Assembly (NCBI RefSeq): GCF_037975245.1
Contig: NC_092567.1
Span: forward strand, 26,148,376 to 26,208,375
DNA from: Apostichopus japonicus
Lineage: Eukaryota > Echinodermata > Holothuroidea > Aspidochirotida > Stichopodidae
DNA length: 60,000 bases
Reading direction: 5' to 3'
A program made the position numbers and the translations under genes. Below are positions 10,992 to 24,970 of the stretch, piece by piece (position 1 is the stretch's first letter; each line of letters starts with the position of its first letter). Under the pieces are notes generated by a model that made no database searches, was not told the origin of the DNA, and saw only the letters and a list, made by a program, of their open reading frames with translations.

Positions 10992-13900
10992 GTTCTGTCA
11001 ATATTGAAACAACAGCCAATTTTTTGGTGGGACGGATTGCACAGAACATCCGTTTTATAGGAAGTATTAAAGTGGAAGTGAGGTGCCATCTGCCACTCGA
11101 AGTTTGTGCCTCCCTCCTCTACGCACCCACAGATTATACCCAGCTATATACACTTCCACTGCCCCAGCCTTCCGCGGGCTCCATTCAGGATTATTCAACC
11201 CGTCCATCTAAAATGAGATTGACCCAGCCTATAGTGATATTTATTCAGGCAGGGAAGCAGTTCAAAGTGTATGTTGAATATTCCAGAATATTCCAGAATT
11301 CCCATATTTTCTTGAAAATAGAACTTTATGACTTCTCGATGATTTTTCCACGTGAAAATGACGACGAAAACACGGCGGCGATTTGGGAAAATACTTTCAT
11401 TTGCTTCGACTTAATTTCCACGCCCTTTGGACATAAATTTGGACTCGTTTCGATCCGTGACTTTGTACTAACTTCCATGACTTTTCAGCTTTTCATTGAC
11501 TATAGGAAAATCGGCCACATATTACTAAAGCGTCAGTTTTAAACTTTTATTACTCGGCAGAGTAATATACGTAAACAACAATCAGTAAATATGTTTAAAG
11601 TAATTGCAAGGCAACTTTAATTTTAAGCGTGCCGCTCATCCGTGACTGCATGATCGAGCTCCATAGTGATATCGCATGTCAAAAATTCCAGTAATAAGAA
11701 TGATGCCACATCCGGCCAATCTTTCGTTTCCCTCGCGAGGAGCGATCCCCTTAATTCACTCCCCTAATTCGTTCCGCTCCCAACACCAACTTTAAAAACC
11801 CGTGTACGTCACTGTTCCTTTCCTTCCCCATGCCCTCCTTTTCCCTTCGCATCCCCTCTGCTGCCCCCCCCCCTCTTCGCTTCCTTTATCGTTCATCGTC
11901 CGTTTCCTCAACTTTCCAAAACCCGTACCCTAGCTCATATATAGAAATGAGTTGATCTTTATCATCATATTATATTTCAGTTATTGTTTTGTTACGTTAT
12001 ATTTCAGTTATATTATTTGATCTCGAACGAAACAAAATATAGTACGTGCTGTCTACCCCCCCCCCCCCCCAAACCCACCTTTATTAGTGTTTATTTTAAT
12101 CTATCTCTATGTATGAAACATTTCCTTTCTGCCTATGTAATACGCAATATTTTAAGGAAGACCTCAATAGGTTGAGAACCCGGAAGTCAGGTATATTCGA
12201 TGACATTCTGTCTGTTCCCAGGGTTGTACTAACCAACTGCTATTCTTTCTATATTACTACTAGTTTAGTAGGCCTATATAGTGCAACGATCGACAAACAA
12301 CTAAAAAAGAGAAAGTGAAAATAAGGCGTTGAAAGGGCTGCAGTGTTTTATCTCTAAGACAAACAACGTAGCATATAAGGTTCAAAGTTTACTTGTATGA
12401 CATATTCTCATTAACAGTGACACTACAGGTTAAAAGTTATCTTTTTCATACAGAGACCGCGATTATACAATAAAAATTCGTAAAAGTTTTGTAGGTTAGA
12501 GGTCAAGTAGCAGTAAAAGCAAAAAGCAAGTGGGACTTTGGGAGTACTGTACCTCCGAAAGTCTGATCTAAGTATCTTATACGGTCTTTCCGATCCTGAT
12601 AAATAAAACAAATGTCATTTCCGCTTACGAGTTGTACAACGCACTCTGAGTGTGTTGCTGTGTATTGAATATCATCGCCACGAACTACTGAAAATGTAAC
12701 ACAATTTTCTACATTTTGTTGCTTTTGAGAGTGAAGACGACGTAATTTTGTCGGATATGTTCTATTTCATTGCAAATGCTGCTTTTATTGCTAATGTCGA
12801 GCCCAATCGATATTGGACGGCGTAAAGTGTATCATCTTCTATAACACAGCAACCTGTGCTATTTATTACACATCGGTCTACCCATTACTAAAAGAAGTAG
12901 GCTCGAATGACAACATGTCAAACACGGAATGTTATTACCGATATAATACTGTGGATTCAAGCGAGTAAAGACATGTTACCATATCAGTGAGGAAAGACAA
13001 AGGATTTTATGTTGGTAAGATTGCTTTTTTTTGTTCGTTCGGAGATATTACATAGGCTTTTGATCAGTTGAACCACCCTGATTAAATGCAGACGACAGAT
13101 CATTAAGTGCGTAGATCTTTGCTACAGTAGGCTATTACGCTACTGTCATTATCATTCATCTGCGTACGGTTAATCATGTCGTTAGGCGCTACTGCAACCT
13201 GTTTGGGAAATAGGCTTTAACACCTTCGTGAGGCAGCTTAGTGTTAGCATGCAAAATCACTTCTCTACGATGGTTAGGCTGGTTACGATTCTTAGCTGTC
13301 CAGAATAGCAATACAAGATACTAAAACTGTAGTGTAGAAGGCATAACGCCAGACCTAATAAGTAAGAGTGCCCATTCACCTTAAGAAAAATAGGCCTAGC
13401 TGTTCAGTTGTACCTTGTTAAAACAACAGCTTTAGCATATGTGCTGTAGTTTCAGTTATTGTTTTCTCAGGCAATTGAACCCTACGAGTACGTAGATCAG
13501 CAGTATCCATGATAGAGTGATAACAATAGAAAGAGCTACTACAATTTCTTAAATGGAGATATGAAAGCTATCCTTGTGATGTACATTTGTAGTCTTTTTT
13601 CCCCATGTAAATGTTTTGGCTTTCATGGATAACCACATCATTTAGCAGCTTTCAAGCTTTGTGACTTGACTAAAATGAAGGCATTGATGGAATATGCCTA
13701 GTCTAACTAAGTAAGTTTTGTTAGTAGAAAAAGATGCCAGAAACATTGACTCCTTTGCAATTGAATAAAAAAATGCTTCTAAAGGTTATAGATTGGCATT
13801 AAAATGTGCTCATGCACACATAGTGAGGTCTTGGCTTAATATGTTATTGGAAAGTGATAATTTGGAGCTACTTTTGCAATATTATATATCATCATTTGAA

Positions 13901-16900
13901 CTTTGAACACGTTTTAGGGTTGGGGAGGGGGATTTGGGTGGGGAGGGAGGAAGGAAGAAGAACATCACACTATTTTAATTAAATGAAGTTGACATTTTAT
14001 TGTTCCAAATGTAAATTTTTAGGCATCCTCATGTCCAGTAGTACTAATGTCCAGTACTGTAAAATGTCAGCTATCATTCTATTATTGCCAGATCATGGTC
14101 CTAACCCTCAAATTTTGTAACCAGCTTTAGACAAATTCTTGTTGACATAACACCAAGTACTACCAAGATGTTGTTTTCACTAGTCCTGCAAAAGATTTCA
14201 ACTCTATGATGTAATCAACTCTTAGCATCTGATCTACAGTATCAGATAAAAGAAGGTTAGGGGTCATGTTTGTGTTAGTGTTTAACTGGTTCGTGGTTGT
14301 ATATAAAATATAACTAATTATTTACAGTGATTTGCCCTACCCCATTGTGATATTTACTTTGTTACACACATAAATTGTAGTCAAAGAAGGTAGACTTATG
14401 CAGCCTTAGTCCCTATCTAACAGATGTAATCCTTTCATCACTCAACTGGTATTTTTTATTTTATGTTGGTGTCATTTTAACAGGGTTTGTATACTTTCTA
14501 GGTGTTCCTTGGTATAGGTGTGATATCTTTAATGTCTCTGTGAATCTTAAAAGTAGAATCAAAATCAGGCTGGTTGAAGGGCGTGAAAAGAGCAACTTTA
14601 ACCTCCCTAAGACTTTTAGTTCAATAGGTCACACACTGTTTACTGAACTGTGAAATGTTACTCTTGAAACACAAAGGCTATCCTGCATATTGCTTAAAAA
14701 TAGTACAGAGGAAAAGGCCTCCAGTACATGCATTGTTCAGGCAAAATGACAAAAGGCTATTGTCTTCACATATACGCTTGGTACACTTGGGTCCCTATGT
14801 TTACTGTATGGCATGCTACAGTATCAACTGCACACATAATTGATGCGTGGGATGATTATTGCAGTATATGCTATATGAAATGTTAACAGCTCACTAGGTG
14901 GTTCTATTGTGATGACAGTGACAGGACAGTTGTCAATGACAGAATTGGTTCAAATAATTTGACAGGTTTCAATCTCCCACCTTGTGAGAAGCTGCAGTGG
15001 CTGAGATTTAGAAGCACTTCACACAAAAAGAAAATTAACATATCTTTGTTGGAAACAGCAGTATGAGGTATATTTTAAATCACTGTAAACCTATCATACA
15101 TGTACAGTATGTTATTCCTATAAGACTGTCACCACATGTGTGTGTATTTGCATTAAGCTGCTCCTTAATCATAGTCAAGCACTCTTTGGTTTGTGTGAGT
15201 TTTCAAACTGTGGTATATATCTGTAGCTATGTAAACATTGACGAAGTCATCACATACAGTACACATGTATTCTAACAGTGCTGTACTTGACTCCCTGTAG
15301 AAATGTTTACATACATGGTGTGCTGTACAGCCTGTACTATAGATTATCATGCACATTTCTATGAACAATTCACAAAGCTAGTCATCAGAGCTGTGTAAAT
15401 AGAAACCATTTAAACCTATGATATGTTTAACAATTAACATTCAATAGTTTGACATCACAATAAATATCCTCATAAACACTTCTACTGGTCATATAAAGGT
15501 TTGAAGGTTATTGTTTTCTTTCATGAGGGACTTTCCAGACGACTTTGAATACAGACTTCATAAAATGATATAGGTAGAACTTCCCAATTCCCTCTGTAAA
15601 TCAATTTAACATTAATTTAATTACCAAAATGACTGCTCTGTCGTATTTGCAACCAAATGTAGGGCCGTAAAGTAGGACACCACCTTTCAAGAATTGTTGT
15701 TATACAATCCTAATATTTATGAATTTCAAAAACCTGTGAACATTTTCTGATGTGATGTATTCCACTCAAGTGTACAGTATTAGTTAGTGTACTCTACAGT
15801 ATGTGATATGATTGTACATTGCAACACAAACTCTTACTTCCTCTGCATTAGTTTACAGTTCTCTCCTGGAGCAATTTGCAGTGTGTAATTGAATGGATGT
15901 AGTTCCACTTTCTTTGGAATCGTAGAGAGTAATTGACCTTTACTATTAGCATTGTTTGTGTTATAAATACTTGTAGTTTTTAACAGGAAGGGTCTCTTTC
16001 TGACAAGCATTCAGAGAACACATTTTGAAGAGATTTGACAGAAAATAGCGTGAATTGACTATGACAATCATAATGTGAATCACAAGAAAGTAGAGGTCTT
16101 GACCATCCTGTTAAATACTGTACCATATAAGGCAGAGAAAGGACATTGTGCAAAGCACCACAATGTTGATATAAACCTCTTTAGTCCTTAAGATCATCCG
16201 TGAACAACCGTCAACGTTATTAGAAAGTGCTATTAGTTTTATCTGCAATAAGTGTCATATAAGGGAAATAACCAGCTGGTGAAATTTCCTGTTTAGACTT
16301 CGTTGTAGCTCTGTACATGTCTGTTATTTAATTTATATGTCGACTTCTATAGCTTTGCAGTACTTTTGAGTTTTTTTAATAATGTCAATGCTGCACTATA
16401 GTCCTATTTTTTACACAAAAGTCTACTTTACTTTTACTTTTTTTAATTCCAATAAGAATCGGGTGAAATTTCCATCCAATTCCACTTCCAATTGCACACC
16501 ATTTTTGAGATATATTGATAGAACTTTGAAACTCTCTGTTTGCACCAAAAATAAACATGAAGCAAACAAGTGTGATGTCATTGTCCTCTTATATTGTTTT
16601 TGCATGAATTGGATTGGTTCCAACTTTATCTTTAAGGATATGCGATAAACAGAAGAATTGATAGCAAGTTTCACCTCCAGAATGCTCTCTAGATATGTTC
16701 TTCTTTCGCCATTCAAAAATACATTGATGCTCAGACAGTTATATCCTTTTACTGTCTTTGAACAGTACTTGTATGGTACTTGACTTAGCTACTTTGGCAT
16801 GTAAGCAGAGTCAAAGCTTGCACTATTAAAAGTGTGAGAAAACAAATTACAAACAGGTGTATAGCTCTATAAGAGACTGCATGCATGGCAATGATGTCTT

Positions 16901-19280
16901 GGGCAGTTGTACTGTACATGTATACATACGGTCCAGCGCTTTAAACCCACAAAATAATATTTTCAATTGTCCTTTAAACTTACTAGTTACTACCCTAGTC
17001 AAATTTCATCTCAAATAATGGGCAATTGTCCTGTAAATGCTTAGTTGTTGGCAAATAATTATGTTTGGTAATTTTTTTGTCACTCTATTTAATTGACACT
17101 TTGAAGGATGTTGAGTATAAAAGTTTTGGGCCCAAACTTCTTGCCCCCATCATGAATTGGCCCAGGCCTGACATATGACAGATCTGTGTTTGTTCACTCT
17201 CCTCTGACATATATATATACGTGACTATGAAGAACCCATACCCCTAATGGTGGATTTCCCCTCCCCCCTGTGATATTAATGACTTAGTTATGTGAATCCC
17301 TCTCTCCCCTCCCCCCCCCCCTATTCAACTAACTTCAGAGCCACTGAGTTCTGTGTGCCTGAATATGTACCATTCCAAACCTGTAGTTGTAGAACGTGTT
17401 CAGTATACTTGTATGTGTAAATGTAACACTTTACAAGAGACCCATACCTGTATATGTACAGTGAAACACAAATATGTCTCTGGAGTCAAAATTAAGAGTT
17501 GCAGTTTTGCCATGACCTCGGCTATTCAAATCATACAGAAAAGGATTGTCCACTGAACTTTATAGAGGATGCTTAGAGGCAGATGTTCAACAATAGCCAG
17601 ATGCAACTTGATATACTTGGAATGTTGATGTTGAGATAGCATTCAATACATATATTACAAAATTGAAATTGCAAATAGCAAGCAAACAGTTTGTACATAA
17701 CGTATTATAAAGCGATTGCAAGTAGCAAAGAAGAAAAAATGTTTGTCGAAGTTGGATGGTCTGATATTTCAATCTGATACTTTAAGGTGAACAGATCTGT
17801 TATGATGCAAACATATTCATGATTTATGACACTTATTTCCCTAGAAAGAAAAAGTACTTTGTACTTTGTCTAACAAAGTTTCTTTCCTCACACTACCACT
17901 GAAGCTGACTGTACTCTTATGTGTGTTATATAAAGCTGGATTTGGCTGGGCGGTTTGACTTTATAGACAAGATAACAGCCAGGTATGGACAGCGTGGTAG
18001 GAATACATATCAGACTGTAATCAAAGTCGCTATGATATGAAAGGAAAGCGTTATCTATGCAAGCGATATACACCTGGTTTTGATAGGTACAGCGTGATAT
18101 AGTGCAATGTATCATATACACTCCGGTGTAGAAAACACATGTTATTAGTAATTGCTGAAGACTTCAGTCACTGTACAAATATACACGCAAGAGATTCCAA
18201 TTAACTGTTTACAGTCTAAAGTTAAATCCTGAAACCCAATTGTCAGCAGAGATCAGATGAGGAAAGTAAGCATGTTAAATGCCAACTGTAAATTGGCCGT
18301 ACATCGTGGACAATGGACGGGTAGTTGTCACTATTATATACATTGCATGACGTACAGGTTGTAAGATCAGAACTGTGGTCAAGATCCCCTACTCGGATTA
18401 TTCAACCCATTGAGAAACACTGGGTAATTATGATTCAAGTGAAATAAAATTTATAAGGCTGGGGCTGATGGGGGAAGAGACTAATGGACAGGACTGGAGG
18501 TGTGTAGGTTGTGTAGGTTGAGGGGATGGGCTGATGGGGGAGAGACTAATGAACAGGACTGGAGGTGTGTAGGTTGTGTAGGTTGAGGGGATGGGGTGGT
18601 GGTGTTGTTTGACGAGGGAAGAGGGAGGTGGAGGGGTTTTGTATGCTGGCTAACTTGAATGATGGAAAATGTTAAAGCTAGAGATAAATCAACAAATGTT
18701 AGGGATATTTTCAGTCATAATTTGGTGATAATGATAATTTATACTGTATCATTGATTCTTTTCACTCCCCTCCTCCTCAAGGTTGCCATATGTTGTTAGT
18801 CTTGAAGTTGCATATTTCCATTCTGTACCGAGTCATTGATGTTGTTCATCAGTGATAGTGTAATAAGTTATTATAGACCCATAAATTAATCACCATCCAT
18901 CGGATTAACATTTCATCTGCTTCATCAATTAATACAGATGTTCGGCCTTTGGAATGCATAATATATGATCTGGTTAGTACTTTATGGCATAGCATGTAAA
19001 TATTAGATATCAGTAAAATTGAAATTCATTTTGTCAGCTCTTTCATTTGCCTTGTCTTTTACCTCCATTTCATTAACACAAAGTCTGATCAATATCTCTT
19101 TTGAGATCTGGCTTTAGTAATCACAGATGATTTTGGGTTGGTTAGCATCATCATTGATCTCTAGAGTATAGCAAAATATGGCACCAAAACACAACTAGCC
19201 TTTTTCGATACAGGTTAAAAAACCCTTACAGTGGAATTACAACCTTTCTTATTGGGTTCGAACCCCTGGACATACAATCA
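10992..19280. other. Non-coding DNA with one doubtful ORF
   Basis: About 8.3 kb without a recognisable gene. One frame at 11024-11542 (+) is open for 172 codons. It matches no family I know and has uneven composition, so it is not called as a gene. CpG-bearing sequence lies around 11630-11780 (CCCTCGCGAGG), followed by C-rich tracts at 11857-11873 and 12055-12070. The rest is AT-rich with scattered TACTGTA/TACAGTA words. The region could hold the unseen 5' part of the host gene whose coding exon lies at 35 kb, but no first exon can be assigned. Confidence 0.5.
18462..18593. repeat. Tandem duplication, ~66-bp unit
   Basis: Two nearly identical copies start with GGGCTGATGGGGG at 18462 and 18528. 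They share GACAGGACTGGAGG-like and GTGTAGGTTGTGTAGGTTG segments. Within each copy GTGTAGGTT is itself repeated. Confidence 0.85.
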
Positions 19281-19357
19281 GCATCAATAGCCTAGTTGGT
19301 TCTATAGGGTGTCTGCATATAAAGTAGTAGGCCCTGGTTCGAATCCCGGTGGAGGCT
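19281..19357 (+). pseudogene. tRNA-derived sequence (SINE head or tRNA pseudogene)
   Basis: An A-box-like TAGCCTAGTTGG (19288-19299) and an exact B-box GGTTCGAATCC are spaced as in a tRNA gene. A 7-nt acceptor stem pairs at 5 of 7 positions (GCATCAA with TGGAGGC), the T stem at 4 of 5, and a 4-bp anticodon stem closes a 7-nt loop ATATAAA with U33 in place. The mismatched stems argue against a working tRNA. The T-rich sequence that follows would fit a SINE body. Internal pol III promoter elements look intact. Confidence 0.55.
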
Positions 19358-22300
19358 GGAAGTTATTTTAATTTTCTAGATTTTCCAACTCACTACAATT
19401 ACAATTATATCTATATTCGTTTGCCTTCGTCATTTATTTCCATTTCATTTAATACCTAAAAATTCTGGCTGTTTTGGAAAACTCTCACTTTGCCAGTAAA
19501 AGAAAAATGCACAGTTTGCATTTTTTTGACTTTGCCAGTATAAATGAAGAACATAAAAGTTGGGTAACAATCGTCAGTTCAGAATTTTGTTTTTTGTACC
19601 TATGTGAGCCCTGTATCAATTGCTTATTATCTGCAAGTAACATTGGGCTGCCCCTCCCCTCCCCCTCGCCTCCCCCCATACACCTCTACACACAGTATCT
19701 GGTGTGTGCTGTAATTTAGGAACATTCCAGGGGAACTTGATGTCAGCAATAGACTTACAACAGTTGCCTTTTTACTTATGGACTGATCATGTATGTATAG
19801 TAGTAAAAAAATATTCTTTGCAATCTTGATATATACAAACAGTATTGTTTGTTAGAACCTCACATGTCTAATAATCTATCCTCTGCAATATAATCTCTAT
19901 TTATCGGTTTAATTCAGTTATTCTTTCAATTAAATGCAAGGCTGTATGCTAGTTATACCTGTTTCCTTCCTTCTGTATGCGTTGCTAATTTTGTTTTGTT
20001 TTTGTTTGAAAGTTGCAATTACTGTATGTCAGAAACAATAGAAAATGTATTGTTTTACAAATTGCAATATATGATACTGGATAAATAAGCTGTATTGACT
20101 CAGTGTAGCTATGAATGGCTAATTGATACAGTAATGTACTTTACAATAAATATTCGTTAAAAAATTAGTTTTATTAAAATATTCATTCCATGGAAAAAAT
20201 ATTTCTAGAAAAGTCCAAAACACTTGCTTTGAGGAAAAGTGGATATTAGTCTACTGAGATTTATTTATTTCAGATAGTTCATTCTATTTTCCCCAATCTT
20301 CCTCCCCCCTCCCCCCCCCGCCCATAACTCTGTAACATTTCAAAATTAAATGCCTCTAATTTTAAAGTGGATTGATATTTCCTGATCAAGTAAAAGTTCA
20401 AGGGAAACATGAAAATATACTATTAATAGTGTGTGGAGTACTCTCAAGAAAAAATTATACATTTGCATTTGTAAATGGATTGATAATTGTCTAGTGCATA
20501 ATACTGTAAATGCCTTTACTTTCACTACATGCACTGCATGTTAGAATTACTGTATGTATATACTGTAGTTAGTGTTCATGTACAAGTACATTACAGTACT
20601 GCGTAAACAACAAGAGAGAGAAGTCTGCACTGACTTTAATCTAATTACTGGGGCATAACATTTCTCTGATTGCTCGTGAGTCAGGTCTTTAGAAATGTCG
20701 AGTGGCTTGTGAAGCATTTCTACTTTTTTTTTCATTTCGTGAATGCCATTGTTTACCTATTATAATTAAAGGAAAAGTAAGGATGACCATTATCATTGGT
20801 CTAGTTGTTTGAGATAGATCGATAGGATTGCGATGAATGCCATCTCCTAATAGCTATAGGAAATTGTATTCTATTCGGGAGATACTTAACACAGTTTTAA
20901 CGTTCCAGCAAAAGACGCTGAAGATTGAACCATGTCTTAATGTGACATCTTAAAAGCATTGCACATATATGCTTCAATTTGTTCATTTCTGCTATGTTTA
21001 TTACATAGAGCCTATTTTTTAGGTTTTTTTTTGTTGTGAAGTAAGTTGTTAGCCATATTGCTATTGCTATATGAAATTGCAAAAAATTTTGCAAAAGCTG
21101 TGTAGTTCATTTTCTGAGAAGACCTAAGTATCTTCATCCTTTTATTCAATTAAACCACTCTTAGCACTGATCAATTGTTCTTGTGGAATTCTTATCTTAT
21201 TCCATACCTGAAGTATTTCTCCTCCAGCATACCAGTATAACATGTAAACATTCAAGCTTCTACCAGAGTTCATGCTGTTAATAGTAAGTTGTGGAGGGTG
21301 ACATTGCCTTAAAGGAGTTTGTGGGAATACAGAAGTTCCAGTGAAGAACCAATGATGTAAAAAATAACACATACAGAGATAGTTTTTGTTACAGTTCCCT
21401 CTGTTTGATATGAACATGAAGGGCCAGATCTCTGATCTTGATTCCAGTTTTAGCTCAATTAGCTGCGCATGTCCATATAAACATTACTAGATGCTTCTTA
21501 AGTTATTGACCTAAAGATGGTATTGAGATTGAACCCAGGACTCTCCCAAGATTCAAGACTATTTTTGCAGCTAATCAAGAACGACCTTGTGACCGTTACC
21601 AACATCTAAGGCTCTTTATTGCTGTTCAATGTATCGACAAATGAATTTCCGTGGCAGAATTCAGAGAAGTTGTTATTTCTTGTCACCATACAAGTCAACA
21701 AACGGGCAGTTTGCCAATATCTTACTAGTCATAACTGCCTGTGCGAATGATGATGTAGACACTGCTAATTCGTAGGGTGAAGTAGGGTGTATGCTTCATG
21801 AATTTATTGCACTCATTTCTTACTTGTCCCCAAGCATGAATGAGCACATTTACTCTAGTTATGTATCTATCTTAATTTACCCAAATCGGTAACATTTTAG
21901 CACTATTCCCGAATGACCCCAGTCCTGGTCAACAACCAGTTTGCTTCCTTTTCCTTTCAAATTGTTCTGAAGACCTGCAGTTCATACATCGATCTGCTGG
22001 TTGAGTTAACGCTGATAATGTTTGGGCAGACAACCATTGCCAGCATCTCAAACTCCTTTAAAATAAAGCTTCTTTTCCTTTCCAGTTATTGAATCCCTAG
22101 TCTGTGAATCATTTTGAGCATTAAATTTTCATGACATACAGTACAGTAAAGCGTACAGTGCTGCAGTCTGTTAATTAATGTCTGGAGAACCTTCCCAGCT
22201 GCCTTTGTTCAGCACTGGCCTTCATCTTAAATGACATTAGGCCAGGGCTTAGTTTATCTCATATCGTGTGTGTATATAATGCACTTCAAAGGTAACCAGA

Positions 22301-22808
22301 TGGAACAGTGCATCATGTGGCATGCAGAGACAGTTTCCTTATATAGCAAAATTTATGGATGCATTTCCTTCATTTCATGCACTGGCTGAGTGGTAGTATT
22401 ATAGAATGGCCACGCAAATTGGATTGCCTGGTATAAATAACACTTTTTACCAGCTGTTGTCGTTAAATTTTGTGAAGAAGTATTGACAAGGAAGTTAAAT
22501 GATATCTGACTATGGTACTGTTCTCATAGACTATTTGACTACACTATACTGTAGGTTTGAATGAATTCAGTATATTTTCCGTACTTTCGTGTGGGTTATT
22601 TGCATCATGCTTGATTGCTGAATTTTTGACCTACCTGGCCTGATAGGCCCTGTCATACCTACAACATGTCAACAACTGGTGTGAATGTTAAAGAGAAAAT
22701 TGTGCTGCATGAAACCCTGTCAACCTAGTGATGTAGCAACAATACTTTTATAATGTAAATTATGTATAGTAGTTAAAGATCTGTTTTATTGGCTCCAATA
22801 ATAGCTGT
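19358..22808. other. Non-coding DNA, no gene seen
   Basis: AT-rich sequence with a C-rich tract at 20301-20322 and another near 19649-19677. A degenerate B-box-like motif on the minus strand near 21511-21533 hints at an old tRNA-derived retroposon, but no A-box partner was found. No exon signals of note. Confidence 0.5.
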
Positions 22809-23075
22809 GAAAGTTTTTTTGATTACGTAATCGACCTGCTGCGGTCGTAAATCTACTTCAGGCTGTACAGTGAGACTGCATAGCTTCTTAACACCATTAG
22901 GCTCTTTGTGTAAACACTGTGTGGAAATATGTTCATGTCTACAGTTTAGTTTACAGCGTTCACACAAAGACCCTCGTACAAGAAAAAATAAGTGGCAGGC
23001 GTTGCAGACTAATTGGTAAAAAGAGGTCATTTTACGACCAAGGCCGGGCGATTATGTAATCTCAAGAAACCTTTC
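22809..23075. mobile_element. Short inverted-repeat element (MITE-like)
   Basis: Imperfect terminal inverted repeats of about 43 bp lie at 22809-22851 and 23031-23075. Shared blocks are GAAAG, ATTACRTAATCG and GGTCGTAAA. The interior holds an 85-codon minus-strand frame (22773-23030) with several cysteines, probably fortuitous. ATAGC occurs just outside both ends and could be part of a target duplication, but the boundary is uncertain. There is no transposase, so it would be non-autonomous. Confidence 0.5.
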
Positions 23076-23283
23076 CATGATAGCGTGCTATAGTTAGGGT
23101 CTTTGCAGTAGACCTTTAAGACACCTTGGATTGGCTCTTTGTATACTGTATCATCATGGGTATAGGTGAACATTCACTGACCTAATCAAGAGTCTTCCCT
23201 CTCATTAAAAACTCTGAAGAAGCAGGAGTGCTGTGGATACTCTCACACAAGCACAATCGTATGTCACACTGTCACAGTGTCAT

Positions 23284-23783
23284 ACCTAGAGGTGTAGCAA
23301 TAAGAGGTATAGGCGGTTCATTGAATGAGGGCATCCCAATGTCCCAGTGGCGGAGCGTCCATACAGTCAGGGGGGCGGATGCCCCCCCTGACGGACTCAA
23401 ATGGACTGCTGGCGCCCTTTTCACCTCTTTACCACTTTTTACTTATTCGCGATTATTTCCTTTTTTATTGCGCTCTCATCTACCTATTGAAATTTGTCAC
23501 ATTTTGTTGGTGTAATTTGGCGATTACACCTATTTATTCTTCATTTATCTGCAAATTAGCCAGGCCCGGAAAGGGTCATATCCGGCAATCTAGGGAGTGT
23601 CTGTATTCAACCTGTGGTGGCGCTACGCGCCAACCTGTGGTGGCGCTCCGCTTAGATAGTGTCAAAGGCGCCCCTACAGACCATTCTCGCCCCTCCTGAC
23701 CGATACCCCTAGCTCGGCCACTGCCAGAGGTGTAGCAACAAGAGGTACAGGCGGTTCATTGAATGAGGGTCCCCCCAATGTCC
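23284..23783. repeat. 57-bp direct repeats flanking a small transposon
   Basis: Copies at about 23287-23344 and 23724-23783 share AGAGGTGTAGCAA, GCGGTTCATTGAATGAGGG and CCCAATGTCC, with a few substitutions. They directly abut the two ends of the hAT-like element at 23345-23723. They are too long for an ordinary target site duplication. Confidence 0.8.
23345..23723. mobile_element. hAT-like non-autonomous element
   Basis: Ends CAGTGGCGGAGC (23345-23356) and GCTCGGCCACTG (23712-23723) are inverted repeats with one mismatch in 12. The CAGTGGCGG start is typical of hAT-family termini. GC-rich runs (GGGGGGCG, GCCCCCCC) sit just inside. A 22-bp internal duplication (CAACCTGTGGTGGCGCT) lies at about 23609-23652. 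The interior shares CTACGCGCCAACCTRTGGTGGC with the element at 44734-45370, so both belong to one family. No transposase frame. Confidence 0.7.
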
Positions 23784-24880
23784 AAGGGTTGGTTCCTGAC
23801 ACTTTTATTAAGAGGATCACAACTGAAGGTCAAGTAAGATAGTTAGACAAAACTTTGTGGTTTAAACATTTGTCTTTGTGTCAAGTGCAATTTAGATATA
23901 TTCAAAGTAGGAAAGGCGAAGAGTGTCCTGGCTTTCAATATAGAATCATGCCTAGTGTTTAATATGGCTGATTAGTCTGACCAGTCAAGTTTGACTTCAA
24001 GTATAAAGGAGTAAAGGGAAAACTGATTGGGAAAATATTTAACTATATAAAATAGCAAAGAAATTATTGGCTAGAACAGGACTTGAACCAGTGACCTCTG
24101 GGATAAAAACACAGGTTTTGATCTCAAATAGTGACTTATAATTGAACTCAGAAATGTGTATATAATATCATGGTTTTGCATAAATTTGCCAATTTAAAGG
24201 CATTGAAGACTCGCCCCAAACTGCGTGCTGCGCTCTGAAAAAGTTAACTTTTCGTTGCTTGCAAATGAGGTTTTCTTCTTGTCACTACAAAATGCAGACA
24301 GTAATGAAACATGATACCTTGTTATCTTTATCTAGACCTGAGATGTCCATCGCTGCTATGTACACTGTTATGGGTATTGACCGTAGCTGTATGTATTGAC
24401 TGTACACTAGTGCCTTATTGCCGACGACGGTAGCAAGCTTTGTGTGTATTTCCTGGGATCGATGGTGGTGTTTAACACTTCTGTTACTGGCATAAGACGT
24501 TTCTTTGTTCGAGAGTCTTCACACCCTTAAAGTCAGTTGGTAAAAATATGCAGAAGACTGTTATTTAGTTCCATGATCGGGATCGTGACTAATCTTGTTT
24601 TGAATTAGATTTAGGTTTGGTATAAATATACTTCTTGCAACTCCAGTAAGTTTGAGAATTTCCCGGTAATTCCTGACAAAGCAATAAAAACTAGCTGTTG
24701 TAACCTTTCCTGATGTTTTCATAATTGAGTGATTTTAGCTTCATAAGCAAATTCCAAGGTATGATTGACTTTCAAAATACTCGTCCTGATATTTCTGGAC
24801 TGCAGATCCATGGATGCAGTTAAACTGGAAACATTGTCAAACATATATTGGCAAGTTTTTGGTTTCTTAGCCTGGTTTAT
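23784..24880. other. Non-coding DNA
   Basis: No gene seen. A minus-strand B-box-like GGTTCAAGTCC near 24073-24083 suggests another decayed tRNA-derived retroposon, without a clear A-box. Confidence 0.4.
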
Positions 24881-24904
24881 CTGTTTTTTTGACTTTCTTT
24901 TCTC

Positions 24905-24970
24905 TGTACAGCGCTTCGAGATTTTTGGGAGGCGCTTTATAAGTAGTATTTATTATTATTATTATTATTA
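24905..24970 (+). mobile_element. 3' tail of a non-LTR retroposon
   Basis: GCGCTTCGAGATTTTTGGG, GGCGCTTTATAAG and then a (TTA)n tract is a common 3' end of CR1/L2-like LINEs and dependent SINEs in invertebrates. The 5' limit is not visible. A similar GGCGCTTTAcAA plus (TAA)n occurs, reversed, at 57717-57795. Confidence 0.5.

Noticed and set aside
11024-11542. 172-codon plus-strand frame just right of the retrotransposon
   Set aside because: No family resemblance, no promoter or splice evidence, and uneven composition; length alone is not enough.
19281-19357. Functional tRNA-Tyr (anticodon ATA by position)
   Set aside because: Two acceptor-stem and one T-stem mismatch and a weak D stem; better explained as a tRNA-derived retroposon or pseudogene.
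22773-23030. 85-codon cysteine-containing minus-strand frame as a zinc-finger gene
   Set aside because: It fills the interior of a short inverted-repeat element and the cysteine spacing fits no finger I know.
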